Below the pieces are notes generated by a model. It searched no databases. It had not been told where the DNA came from and saw nothing but the letters and a program-made list of their open reading frames with translations. A stretch of DNA of 27,051 nucleotides from Geobacteraceae bacterium. GTDB lineage: Bacteria; Desulfobacterota; Desulfuromonadia; Desulfuromonadales; Geopsychrobacteraceae. Below, piece by piece: positions 14,568 to 22,296 of this stretch (within the stretch, counting starts at the first letter, position 1; each line of letters begins with the position of its first letter). Position numbers and translations under genes: made by a program. The stretch lies in assembly GCA_027064785.1 (NCBI GenBank), contig JAMOPE010000441.1, positions 1 through 27,051 of the forward strand, read 5' to 3'.

Positions 14568-14596
14568 TTGACTTGCTCAAGACGCTCCCCGATAAT
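14568..14596 (+). promoter_or_regulatory. Sigma70-type promoter of the tol operon
   Basis: TTGACT 14568-14573 and GATAAT 14591-14596 are separated by exactly 17 bases, close to consensus. Transcription would begin near 14603, about 70 bases before the tolQ start. The DnaA-box-like cluster lies immediately upstream. Confidence 0.75.
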
Positions 14597-14673
14597 CTGT
14601 AGTAGACAAACTGTATATCGATATTAAATTTTACCGGGTGGGACTTTTCCCGCCGCCAAAAAGGAGAAAGCTT

Positions 14674-15351
14674 TTGCTGGATCTGGTTTTAAATGCTGGG
14701 CCGGTTGTTAAACTGGTTCTGCTGATTCTGGTCTATTTTTCCCTCGTTTCGTGGGCAATTATTTTCTACAAAACAGCGATCATTCAGAAAGCGATCAAAG
14801 AGTCGGATCGGTTTCTCGATTTCTTCTGGACCAAGAAACGTTTTGATATTGTCGGTCAGGGATTGAAAGAGTTCAATGGTTCACCGATTGCCAATCTGTT
14901 TCGTGAGGGTTATCACGAGATGTTGCAATTGCAGAAAAAAGAAACTGATGTCATTGAACCGGGCGATTTTCTCCACAAAATGGATACCACTGAAATTGTT
15001 GGTCGGGCCTTACGCCGTGCCACAACTCAGGAAACTCACCGTCTTGAAAAGTATCTCACCTTTCTGGCAACCACCGGCTCGACGGCTCCTTTTATCGGTC
15101 TGTTTGGAACCGTTTGGGGAATCATGGATGCATTCCACGGGATCGGTACTACGGGAAGTGCGTCTCTCGCTGTTGTTGCTCCCGGTATTTCCGAGGCCCT
15201 GATTGCAACCGCCATCGGTCTGGCTGCTGCTATCCCGGCGGTTATGGGTTACAACCATTTTCTCAACAAGGTCAATGTGCTGATTGGTGAAATGGATAAC
15301 TTCAGTCAGGAATTTCTGAATATTGTTGAGCGGATGGAGCGAGGCAACTAA
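14674..15351 (+). CDS. tolQ: Tol-Pal system proton channel subunit TolQ
   Basis: TolQ is the inner-membrane stator protein that, with TolR, uses the proton gradient to drive TolA, needed for outer-membrane constriction and integrity. From TTG 14674 it has 225 residues with three membrane segments (about 9-30, 130-150 and 165-190) and the MotA/TolQ/ExbB motif STAPFIGLFGTVWGIMDAF followed by GISEALIATAIGLAAAIPAV. The frame extends up to GTG 14638, but AGGAG 14662-14666 lies 7 bases before TTG 14674 and relatives start with a similar LDLVL run, so TTG is preferred. It is the first gene of tolQRAB-pal and overlaps tolR by one base. ExbB is excluded by the tolB-pal context. Confidence 0.94.
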   Translation: MLDLVLNAGPVVKLVLLILVYFSLVSWAIIFYKTAIIQKAIKESDRFLDFFWTKKRFDIVGQGLKEFNGSPIANLFREGYHEMLQLQKKETDVIEPGDFLHKMDTTEIVGRALRRATTQETHRLEKYLTFLATTGSTAPFIGLFGTVWGIMDAFHGIGTTGSASLAVVAPGISEALIATAIGLAAAIPAVMGYNHFLNKVNVLIGEMDNFSQEFLNIVERMERGN

Positions 15352-15773
15352 TGGATGTCGGTGGGCCCTCTCGCGAGCGGCGCAGTAATATGTCGCAGAT
15401 CAACGTGACGCCGTTTGTTGACGTTATGCTGGTTTTGCTGATTATCTTCATGGTCACGGCGCCGATGCTGGATCAGGGGGTCGAGGTTGCTTTGCCGGAA
15501 GTTTCCGATGCTCCGGGACTGCCGTCTCAGGAAGAACCTCTGGTTGTGACCTTGGAAAAAAGCGGTCAGATCCTGATCGGCAAAGCAAAGATCGATAAAT
15601 TATCCAAGCTCGGCCCGGTCATTCAGCAGGCGCTGAAAGGGAAACCAGACCGGGAAGTCTTTCTCGAGGCGGACGAAAAGGTTCCCTACGGTCGAGTCGT
15701 TCAGGTGATGGCGGCTGTCAAAAAAGCCGGTGTTGAAAAGCTCGGAATGGTGACCCGTCTCCCCGAGGAATAA
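15351..15773 (+). CDS. tolR: Tol-Pal system protein TolR
   Basis: TolR is the single-span partner of TolQ. Its 140 residues have a short cytoplasmic start, the motif INVTPFVDVMLVLLIIFMVT (22-41) with the proton-path Asp in VDVMLVLLI, and a periplasmic domain ending near residue 135 that binds peptidoglycan in homologues. The ATG shares its A with the last base of the tolQ stop codon (TAATG), so the two are translationally coupled, in line with a fixed TolQ:TolR ratio. Length is normal for the family. Confidence 0.94.
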   Translation: MDVGGPSRERRSNMSQINVTPFVDVMLVLLIIFMVTAPMLDQGVEVALPEVSDAPGLPSQEEPLVVTLEKSGQILIGKAKIDKLSKLGPVIQQALKGKPDREVFLEADEKVPYGRVVQVMAAVKKAGVEKLGMVTRLPEE

Positions 15774-15783
15774 CGGCAGTTTG

Positions 15784-16674
15784 ATGAACCCATCCCGAAA
15801 ACAACGGTGGCAGCAACTGCAATCAGTGTTTGAGCCAGGTTTCAAGCAGATGCTGCTGGTTTCCCTGTTGCTCCACCTGCTGGTTCCGATCCTTTATTAT
15901 TCTCCCCTTTTTCCTAAAAAGGCGATCAAGAAGCCCCCGGTTTATCGCGTCAACCTGGTCAATAAAATTGTCAAAAATCCTCAGGCAGGCCGCCCCGAAG
16001 CGACTGTGGCAAAAAAGAAACCAAAGGTGAAGAAAAAGCCTAAGGTGAAACCAAAGCCGATTCCGGTCAAACCCAAAGCTAAACCTAAGGTTAAGCCGAA
16101 GCCGAAGCCAAAACCAAAACCAAAACCAAAGGTAGTCAAGCCAAAAGTTAAACCGAAGTCAAAGCCGGTGGTCAAGCCAGAACCGACAAAGCCAAAAGTT
16201 TCAAAAGCGCAGGAAAATACTCTGGCTAAACGTCTGAAGGAATTACGTGAGAAAAAACAACGTGAATCCGCAGAGCAGGCCCGCAAAGAAAAGCTGGCTG
16301 CCCTTAAAGCTGCAGCAGTCGCTGAAAGTGAGAAAGTCGATTCACCGATCAGCGATGCACCTGTCGGGATGGTCGATGGCAAAGGGGACGAAGCGGGAGT
16401 TCGTGCTACTGCCTTTGTTCAGGAATTTATTCAGCAACAGTGGAGTTTTTCAAAATATCAGGCGGTAGGAACGCCCGAAGCTGAAGTGAAACTTTTTTAT
16501 AATGCCGAGGGGACACTTCTTCACTACCGATTTGTTAAAAAATCGGGTCATGAAATTTTTGATGAGTCCCTGGCTCGGGCAATTGCAAAATCTAAACAGT
16601 TAAGTCAGCCGCTGCCTGAAGCGATGGAATTTGATATTTTCTTTAACCTTAAAGATATGCTGGACAAACCATGA
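15784..16674 (+). CDS. tolA: TolA/TonB-type energy transducer
   Basis: A 296-residue protein that links the TolQR motor to TolB and Pal across the periplasm. It has one membrane helix (about 21-39), a Lys/Pro-dense stretch (about 77-136, long runs of KPKP and KVKP) that would form an extended rigid spacer, a charged helix rich in Lys, Glu and Arg (about 140-180), and a C-terminal TonB/TolA domain (about 200-296, VKLFYNAEGTLLHYRFVKKSG and FNL near the end). The Pro-rich spacer resembles TonB more than the all-helical spacer of E. coli TolA, but its place between tolR and tolB marks it as TolA. I chose ATG 15784; TTG 15781 directly before it is equally possible. The 3' end overlaps tolB by four bases (ATGA). 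Confidence 0.88.
   Translation: MNPSRKQRWQQLQSVFEPGFKQMLLVSLLLHLLVPILYYSPLFPKKAIKKPPVYRVNLVNKIVKNPQAGRPEATVAKKKPKVKKKPKVKPKPIPVKPKAKPKVKPKPKPKPKPKPKVVKPKVKPKSKPVVKPEPTKPKVSKAQENTLAKRLKELREKKQRESAEQARKEKLAALKAAAVAESEKVDSPISDAPVGMVDGKGDEAGVRATAFVQEFIQQQWSFSKYQAVGTPEAEVKLFYNAEGTLLHYRFVKKSGHEIFDESLARAIAKSKQLSQPLPEAMEFDIFFNLKDMLDKP
16093..16128 (+). repeat. Hexanucleotide tandem repeat inside tolA
   Basis: Six head-to-tail units of the form AAGCCG, AAGCCA or AAACCA encode six Lys-Pro dipeptides; the last three units are identical (AAACCA). Changes in unit number stay in frame and would lengthen or shorten the TolA spacer. Confidence 0.85.
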
Positions 16675-17978
16675 AACTTCTCAGAGTTAAACTTCTTTTG
16701 CTATTTGTTGTGCTCCTTGTCCCCTCTTTGAGCCTTGCTGCCCGGATTGAGATCAGTGCTCCGGGAGAACAGACCATTCCGCTGGCGCTGACGCGTCTAT
16801 TGCCCATGGGGGTGGGTGGCAGTCAACCGGCAATCGCACGAGAATTTCTCCAGGTTCTGGAAGGTGATCTCGAATTATCGGGACTCTTCGATCTGGTCGA
16901 TCCCGCCTCTTTCATGGGGGATGCAGATAAACTGGGGTTGCGGCGCACCGAAATCGATTTTTATCAATGGCGGATGCTGGGTGCCGAGGCACTGATCAAG
17001 GGTGGCTATCGGAGGGATGGTGATCGTCTGACGATCGAGCTGCGACTCTATGATGTGATTACTCAGCGGTTGCTATCTGGACGGCGTTATGCCGGAAAAG
17101 CCAAGGCTGTCCGGAAAATTGCCCACACTTTTGCCGATCAGATTCTCAAAAGTCTCACCGGTGAAAAGGGGCCGTTTGCAACAAAAATTGCCTATATTTC
17201 CAAGCGGAGCGGAAACAAAGAGCTTTATATGATGGATGTTGACGGTCACCAGCCGGTGCGCTTGACCAACCATCGCTCGATTGTCCTTAATCCCGATTTT
17301 TCACCAAATCGTAAAGAGCTGATATTTACATCGTATCGTAATGATAATCCCGACCTCTTTCGCAAAGAGGTCTATACCGGCCGTGAGTCACGGGTCTCAC
17401 TGAAGCCGGGGTTGAATATCGGTGGCCGTTATAGTCCTGACGGTCGGGAGATTGCGCTGACACTATCCAAAGATAAAAATTCGGAAATCTATTTGATTGG
17501 AACCGATGGGACAATTCATCGGCGTTTGACCAACCATTACGGAATTGATGTCGATCCCAGCTGGAGTCCGCGTGGTGACAAGATCGCCTTTGTATCTGAT
17601 CGTCGCGGTAATCCCAATGTTTTCATTGTTGATGTCCGCAGCCGCGACGTTACCCGCCTGACTTACGAGGGGAAATATAATGCGACCCCGGCATGGAGCC
17701 CCAAGGGGGATCGAATTGCTTTTTCGCGACTTGATGAGGGGGTTTTTAATATTTTCACCATTCGCCCCGATGGCACAGATGAGCGCCAGGTGACTTTTGG
17801 TGACGGGAGTAAAGAACACCCGCGCTGGTCTCCCGATGGCCGGTTTCTGGTCTATTCCCTCGATCGGCGTGGCAGCGGAAAATCAATCTGGGTGATGCGT
17901 GCTGATGGGACCGGAGCCCGACAAATTTCGCCGCTGGGAGAAAATGATTCCCATCCGGCATGGTCTGATCGCTGGTAG
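16671..17978 (+). CDS. tolB: Periplasmic Tol-Pal protein TolB
   Basis: TolB is the periplasmic beta-propeller that shuttles between Pal and TolA. The 435 residues begin with a signal peptide (about 1-23, ending SLSLAA). An alpha/beta domain follows (about 25-165, with PLALTRLLP and VLEGDLELSGLFDLVDP), then a six-bladed propeller whose blades repeat the pattern of YMMDVDG, RLTNH and PDFSPNRKELIFTSYR (about 170-435; for example SWSPRGDKIAFVSDRRGNPN). The start ATG overlaps the tolA stop as ATGA, indicating coupling. Length is normal. A separate promoter for pal follows in the downstream gap. Confidence 0.95.
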   Translation: MKLLRVKLLLLFVVLLVPSLSLAARIEISAPGEQTIPLALTRLLPMGVGGSQPAIAREFLQVLEGDLELSGLFDLVDPASFMGDADKLGLRRTEIDFYQWRMLGAEALIKGGYRRDGDRLTIELRLYDVITQRLLSGRRYAGKAKAVRKIAHTFADQILKSLTGEKGPFATKIAYISKRSGNKELYMMDVDGHQPVRLTNHRSIVLNPDFSPNRKELIFTSYRNDNPDLFRKEVYTGRESRVSLKPGLNIGGRYSPDGREIALTLSKDKNSEIYLIGTDGTIHRRLTNHYGIDVDPSWSPRGDKIAFVSDRRGNPNVFIVDVRSRDVTRLTYEGKYNATPAWSPKGDRIAFSRLDEGVFNIFTIRPDGTDERQVTFGDGSKEHPRWSPDGRFLVYSLDRRGSGKSIWVMRADGTGARQISPLGENDSHPAWSDRW

Positions 17979-17990
17979 TGCAAACGGGAG

Positions 17991-18018
17991 TTGTTTTTAC
18001 TTCTAGCTTCTGTATAAT
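17991..18018 (+). promoter_or_regulatory. Sigma70-type promoter for pal
   Basis: TTGTTT 17991-17996 and a perfect TATAAT 18013-18018 with 16-base spacing lie in the 105-base gap between tolB and pal. Transcription would start near 18025, giving a leader of about 60 bases. This would let Pal, needed in large amounts, be made independently of tolQRAB. Confidence 0.65.
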
Positions 18019-18083
18019 GTCCTGTGATATGGAAGTCTGAACTTATAAATTTTATCGCTTATGTGCGAAAGGAGTGGCCGATT

Positions 18084-18644
18084 ATGCAAAAAATAACCAT
18101 TACCCGTTTGGTGGTGATGCTCTTTGTTCTGACCCTGCTGGCATCTGGTTGTGCCAAAAAAGCTGTGCAGGAAGAAGGAACCAACGACACAACAACTCAA
18201 ACTCAGGAAGTTCAGGAGCAACAGCCTGCGGATGTTTCTGATACCAGCGTTGTTGACAACTCTGCCTACGATGCCGCTGCTGCCGCTCGGGCTGCTGAGC
18301 GTGCCGCTGCTCAAGGGCTGGTTCAGATCCATTTTGATTTCGATCAGTATGTCCTGACCGATGATGCAAAAAGCACTCTGGTTGGCAATGCCGGTCTGTT
18401 GAGAGCTGCTCCTGCTGTCAAAGTTCTGATTGAAGGTCACTGTGATGAGCGTGGCTCCGACGAGTATAACCTGGCTCTCGGCGAGAAACGTGCCCTGGCA
18501 ACCAAGAACTATCTGGTCTCCCTTGGTGTTGCTGCTGAGCGATTGGCCATCATCTCTTACGGTGAAGAGAAGCCGGTTGACCCTGCTCATACTAAAGAAG
18601 CATGGGCTAAGAACCGTCGCGCTGATTTCAAAGTTAAGCGCTAA
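18084..18644 (+). CDS. pal: Peptidoglycan-associated lipoprotein Pal
   Basis: Pal is the outer-membrane lipoprotein that anchors the membrane to peptidoglycan and is the final partner of the Tol machine. From ATG 18084 it has 186 residues: a lipoprotein signal with lipobox LASGC, an acidic/Gln/Ala-rich linker, and the OmpA-like domain with IHFDFDQYVLTDDA, IEGHCDERGSDEYNLALGEKRA and the peptidoglycan-binding residues in that segment, ending NRRADFKVKR. GAAAGGAG 9 bases upstream of ATG 18084 fixes the start; an upstream in-frame extension to 18024 would bury the signal peptide. It has its own promoter and is followed by a strong terminator. Confidence 0.95.
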   Translation: MQKITITRLVVMLFVLTLLASGCAKKAVQEEGTNDTTTQTQEVQEQQPADVSDTSVVDNSAYDAAAAARAAERAAAQGLVQIHFDFDQYVLTDDAKSTLVGNAGLLRAAPAVKVLIEGHCDERGSDEYNLALGEKRALATKNYLVSLGVAAERLAIISYGEEKPVDPAHTKEAWAKNRRADFKVKR

Positions 18645-18664
18645 TCGTTTCTGTTTATCAATCG

Positions 18665-18697
18665 GGGCCGCTCAGTTTATATTGAGCGGCCCTTTTT
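18665..18697 (+). terminator. Strong intrinsic terminator after pal
   Basis: GGGCCGCTCA 18665-18674 pairs perfectly with TGAGCGGCCC 18683-18692 across an 8-base loop and is followed by TTTTT. It stands between pal and cpoB, which are in the same direction. Confidence 0.88.
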
Positions 18698-18724
18698 GTT
18701 TTCGCAGTTCATGGAGGAAATCTG

Positions 18725-19534
18725 ATGCGTTTTCTATTGATACTTCTGAGTCTTTTGATGTTGTCGGGGTGTGTGCCGCCGACTCAGGATCAGTTGCGAA
18801 TGGAAAAAGATCTGGAAGAGATGAAGCGGCGGCTGGCACAGCTCGAAATCCAGAAGGGCGAGATGTCTCAATCACAGAAAGCTGGTGGCGAGACCCAGCA
18901 GCGGCAGATTGCCGAACTGCTTGCCGGTCTTGATAATCTGCGGGTTGAGTTTCAGTCTGTTAATGGCAGGATTGACGATCTGGGACAGGACAATCGTGCT
19001 TTGAATGACGAGTTACAGCTGATCAAAGATGACCTTGGTCTACAACTTTCTTCTTTGACAACCCGGGTTGATGAGCTGGAAAAACCGCCTGTTGTTTCGG
19101 TTGTCCCGTCGACCAATGCGGGGGGAGGACAGAAACAACCTACAGCCGCTGTAACGGCGGTGTCGGCAGAACAGCTTTATCAGGATGCCCTCGATTTAAT
19201 CCGTAATCAGAAAAAATTTGCTGAAGGGCGTAAAGATCTGGAAACATTTGTTGCCAAATATGAAGGACACGATCTTTATGTCAATGCGCTCTACTGGATT
19301 GGTGAGGCGTACTACGGTGAGAAAAAGTATGAGGAAGCGATCCTGCAGTTTCAGGATGTCATCAGTAAATATCCAAAACATCCTAAAGCTTCTGCCGCAA
19401 TGTTAAAGCAGGCGTTGGCGTTCAATGCGTTGGGTGATGGTGAAAATGCTGCAACGACAATGCAAAAGGTGATCGAAGAGTATCCCGATTCTTCTCAGGC
19501 AACAGCTGCAAAGAAATATTTGGAGAAGAAATAA
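18725..19534 (+). CDS. cpoB: Tol-Pal cell-division coordinator CpoB (YbgF), lipoprotein form
   Basis: CpoB/YbgF links peptidoglycan synthesis by class A PBPs with Tol-driven outer-membrane constriction. The 269 residues start with a lipoprotein signal and lipobox LSGC (Cys16), followed by an N-terminal coiled coil (about 25-120) that in E. coli CpoB trimerises, a linker rich in Val, Pro and Gln, and a C-terminal TPR domain (about 140-265; AEQLYQDALDLI, YWIGEAYYGEKKYEEAILQFQ and YPDSSQA). E. coli CpoB has a cleaved non-lipid signal, so the lipobox is a difference, although common in related groups. ATG 18725 has GGAGGAAA 6 bases upstream. It is 80 bases after pal, but behind a strong terminator. 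PBP1A is encoded in the same window. Confidence 0.92.
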   Translation: MRFLLILLSLLMLSGCVPPTQDQLRMEKDLEEMKRRLAQLEIQKGEMSQSQKAGGETQQRQIAELLAGLDNLRVEFQSVNGRIDDLGQDNRALNDELQLIKDDLGLQLSSLTTRVDELEKPPVVSVVPSTNAGGGQKQPTAAVTAVSAEQLYQDALDLIRNQKKFAEGRKDLETFVAKYEGHDLYVNALYWIGEAYYGEKKYEEAILQFQDVISKYPKHPKASAAMLKQALAFNALGDGENAATTMQKVIEEYPDSSQATAAKKYLEKK

Positions 19535-19562
19535 CGGACAAAGTCTGAACACCGCTTGAAAT

Positions 19563-19599
19563 AAAAAAAGGACATGTCTTTGTGACATGTCCTTTTTTT
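19563..19599. terminator. Bidirectional terminator between cpoB and the antiporter gene
   Basis: GGACATGTC 19570-19578 pairs with GACATGTCC 19584-19592 across a 5-base loop, flanked by an A-run on the left and a T-run on the right, so it works on both strands. The minus-strand stop codon of the antiporter lies in the right-hand T-run. Confidence 0.9.
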
Positions 19600-21334
19600 A
19601 TTCATCCAGATCCAGCCGTCTAAATGCAGCAAGGACATCGTTCTGACTGAGGATTCCCAGCAGCTTTTTGGGCTCATCGGGATGAATCACCGGGAAATAG
19701 CTGATATTGCGTTTTTTGCGAAAGGTCTTCAGTGCTTCGCGTAACGGGGTATCGGGTGGAATGGAGTGATGTGTTGTCGATACCAGATCACGGGCGACCA
19801 GCAGATCTGACAGTGATTGATCGAACAACAAATTACGAATTTCGGTGTAATTGATAATGCCGATAAAATTCTGATCGTCATCCACGACCGGAAAACGGTC
19901 GTAGCGGCTGTGGGCAATGACCCGCAGCAGCTCCTGAAATGGAACACCGTGGTTGATTGTTTCAACATTATGCCGCATAACGTGACGGACCAGAATATCC
20001 CCGGGATCATCGAGGTTGTGACCTGCCGGCAGCCCAATGTTATTGCGGAAGTGGTTGGCGACGCTGTGAAGCCCCTCCATCCCGCTTTGGGGTGCTCGCT
20101 TACGCAACAGCGACAACAGCGGAACTTCTCCCGCCCTGACTAATCCGCAACGAACCGCTAATGGGCCAATCAGTTCAAAAATAACCACTGAGCCAAGGAT
20201 AATCGTTTGAACCAGATGTCCCCCTTCGGGCCACTGCTTGGCAAGGGTTGCTGCCAGTCCAATGGCCATCCCTGCTTGAGAAAGCAGCGTCATTCCAACC
20301 CAGTTCTGCTCCCGCTGTCCGAACTTTCCCCAGCGAGCCCCTAACGAGGCACCAACCAGCTTCCCGCAGGTCCTAGCAAGGACGTAGGTTGCCCCAAGCA
20401 ACCCGATGTGAGCCAGAGTGTCAAAATGGAGGTTTGCCCCGGCCAGCACGAAGAAGATGACATAAAGGGGATAGTCGACTTCGTTGAGTGATTTAAGCAG
20501 CCGGTGCCAGCGCGGAGAACTGTCAGCAAGGATTATCCCCAATGCCAGGCATGACAGCAGTGGTTCAAGACCAAGCCGGCGGCTGATAACAGCAACGGCG
20601 GTCACTCCACCCAATAGAAGAATTTTATGTTCACTCGGCAGTTCAAGGCGTTGTGCCCAGAGTGACATAATGAAGCCAAACAACCCTCCCAGCAGAAGTG
20701 GAACACACAGTTGATAAAGGATCGTAGTCAGATTCCCCGAGGGGGCGATCAATAATTGAATAGCGATGGAGAAGGCGAAAACTGAGATCAGATTATTTAA
20801 ACTGACCAGAGTCAGAACCGTCGACGTCACGGGTCCTTCCGCTTCGTATTCACGGACAACCATCAATGTTGCCGCCGGTGCGGTGGCAATACTGATGGTT
20901 CCGGTGAAGATCGCGAACAGCAGTGATGATTGAGTCAGACTGATATCGGCGATACTCTGCTGAACAATATACTGATTAACGACAAAGACGGAGCCTCCAA
21001 CCAATAGTCCGGTGGCTATTGATTCGGACAGGGAGAAGATAAAAATCCGTTCTTTCCAGCGCCGCAGGTTCTCGGTTCTCAGTTGCCCGCCGATGTTCAT
21101 CAAGATCAGAGCAAGGGAGACATCAGAAATCAACTTCAGTTCATCAAGGGCGAATGGCGTCACAATCTGCGGTAATCCGGTCATTTTGGCAAATGACGGA
21201 CCAATCACCAGCCCGGCTAACAGATAGCCTGTGACCTTGGGAAGATGGATTTGCGATGCCAGTCGACCACCGACCAGTGAAGCAATCAGGATGACGGCAA
21301 GGGCAAAAATTATTTGGGATGTCTCTTCAGCCAT
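19598..21334 (-). CDS. Kef-type cation:proton antiporter (CPA2) with C-terminal CBS pair
   Basis: A 578-residue inner-membrane protein. The first 400 residues form 12-13 hydrophobic helices of the Na+/H+ exchanger fold, with the typical start VGGRLASQIHLPKVTGYLLAGLVIG (first 20 or so), GPSFAK, and the later ARTCGKLVGA and LLSQAGMAIGLA helices. The cytoplasmic C-terminus carries two CBS domains (about 445-505, HVMRHNVETI and RFPVVDDDQNFIGIINYTEI; and about 510-570, YFPVIHPDE and LLGILSQNDVL) where KefB/KefC-type proteins have a TrkA-N (RCK) domain. CBS domains often sense adenine nucleotides or ionic strength, so gating by such signals is possible. The ion, K+ or Na+, cannot be told. The start ATG at 21334 has a weak GGA 8 bases upstream. 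It is divergent from the DsbA-like gene. Confidence 0.88.
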   Translation of the reverse strand: MAEETSQIIFALAVILIASLVGGRLASQIHLPKVTGYLLAGLVIGPSFAKMTGLPQIVTPFALDELKLISDVSLALILMNIGGQLRTENLRRWKERIFIFSLSESIATGLLVGGSVFVVNQYIVQQSIADISLTQSSLLFAIFTGTISIATAPAATLMVVREYEAEGPVTSTVLTLVSLNNLISVFAFSIAIQLLIAPSGNLTTILYQLCVPLLLGGLFGFIMSLWAQRLELPSEHKILLLGGVTAVAVISRRLGLEPLLSCLALGIILADSSPRWHRLLKSLNEVDYPLYVIFFVLAGANLHFDTLAHIGLLGATYVLARTCGKLVGASLGARWGKFGQREQNWVGMTLLSQAGMAIGLAATLAKQWPEGGHLVQTIILGSVVIFELIGPLAVRCGLVRAGEVPLLSLLRKRAPQSGMEGLHSVANHFRNNIGLPAGHNLDDPGDILVRHVMRHNVETINHGVPFQELLRVIAHSRYDRFPVVDDDQNFIGIINYTEIRNLLFDQSLSDLLVARDLVSTTHHSIPPDTPLREALKTFRKKRNISYFPVIHPDEPKKLLGILSQNDVLAAFRRLDLDE

Positions 21335-21436
21335 GTCAATCCAATGTGAAATAGATCATGGAAAGTAAAAAAATGAATGGTACTATATTAACATGCACTA
21401 TTTAGAAATCAGAGTTTAATCTGAAGGAGAAATGAA

Positions 21437-22282
21437 ATGTATCGAATGATGGGATTGCTGCTGGTTCTGGTTCTTGGTTCCACAGCAAGCTTTGCTGAGG
21501 TTCTTGATGCCAGTTTGTTGCGGACTCTTGGGGTCAGAGAGGCTATTCGTCAGGTTGCGGTTACTGCGGATGGAGGGCGGATTTATATTTTGACTGAAAA
21601 GGGAACGGTTGAAATTCTTGATCGTGAAGGTCGCCCACAGGGGGCGATTGGCGTTGGTCCTGATATCATCGGTATTACCCCGCAGGGGAAAGACCGGTTG
21701 CTGCTTCAATCAAAAGATCAGCATCAACTTCTGCAGTTAGTTCTTGAACCACGTGCCGCAATCCCGATTAAGGGGGCTCCGATTCATGGTGATCCCAATG
21801 CACCGGTGACGATTGTTATTTTTGACGATTTTGAGTGCCCCTACTGTTCGCGAACTGTTGATTTGCTCGATACGTTACTCGACGATTATCAGGGCGAGGT
21901 TCGGGTCGTTTTTAAAAATTTCCCGCTTAATATGCACGAATTCTCCCGGCAGGCAGCCATTGCCGGGTTAGCAGCCCAGCGACAGGGGAAGTTCTGGACG
22001 TTGCACAATCTTTTGTTCGCGAATTATAACAATTTAAACCAGAAAAAAATTGAAGAACTGGCACAGCAGGCCGGTCTTGACATGGAACAGTTCAAGAGAG
22101 ATCTTGCTGATCCTGCGTTGGAAAAACAAATTCAGGCCGAGATCGCCGCAGGGAAAGCAATTGGTGTGCGTGGAACACCAGCTCTGTTTGTCAATGGCCG
22201 GAAGGTTCACAAGCGGACATATCGTGCAATCGGTCAGATGATTGATGATGAATTGGCGCGTTTGGCTCCACAGGGGAAATAA
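21437..22282 (+). CDS. DsbA-like periplasmic thiol oxidoreductase with N-terminal extension
   Basis: A 281-residue secreted protein. Residues 1-20 are a signal peptide (ending SFA). Residues 22-105 form a segment with short beta repeats (VTADGGRIYILTEKGTVEIL) that looks like one or two propeller-type blades. Residues 108-275 form a thioredoxin-fold DsbA/BdbD-like domain: VTIVIFDDFECPYC with the redox pair Cys134-Pro-Tyr-Cys137, VFKNFPLNMHEFS, and the cis-proline motif GVRGTPALFVNGR (Pro248). It is likely to oxidise or isomerise disulfides in periplasmic proteins. GAAGGAGAAATGAA precedes ATG 21437. The hydrolase gene follows after 14 bases, so they are probably co-transcribed. No dsbB-like partner is visible here. 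Confidence 0.9.
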   Translation: MYRMMGLLLVLVLGSTASFAEVLDASLLRTLGVREAIRQVAVTADGGRIYILTEKGTVEILDREGRPQGAIGVGPDIIGITPQGKDRLLLQSKDQHQLLQLVLEPRAAIPIKGAPIHGDPNAPVTIVIFDDFECPYCSRTVDLLDTLLDDYQGEVRVVFKNFPLNMHEFSRQAAIAGLAAQRQGKFWTLHNLLFANYNNLNQKKIEELAQQAGLDMEQFKRDLADPALEKQIQAEIAAGKAIGVRGTPALFVNGRKVHKRTYRAIGQMIDDELARLAPQGK

Positions 22283-22296
22283 GCGGGGGAATAGTG

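Noticed and set aside
15981..16382. 133-codon minus-strand frame rich in Gly and Phe opposite tolA
   Set aside because: Produced by the Lys/Pro repeat of tolA read backwards.
18003..18590. 195-codon minus-strand frame opposite pal
   Set aside because: Antisense of the Pal coding sequence and promoter, with no family resemblance.
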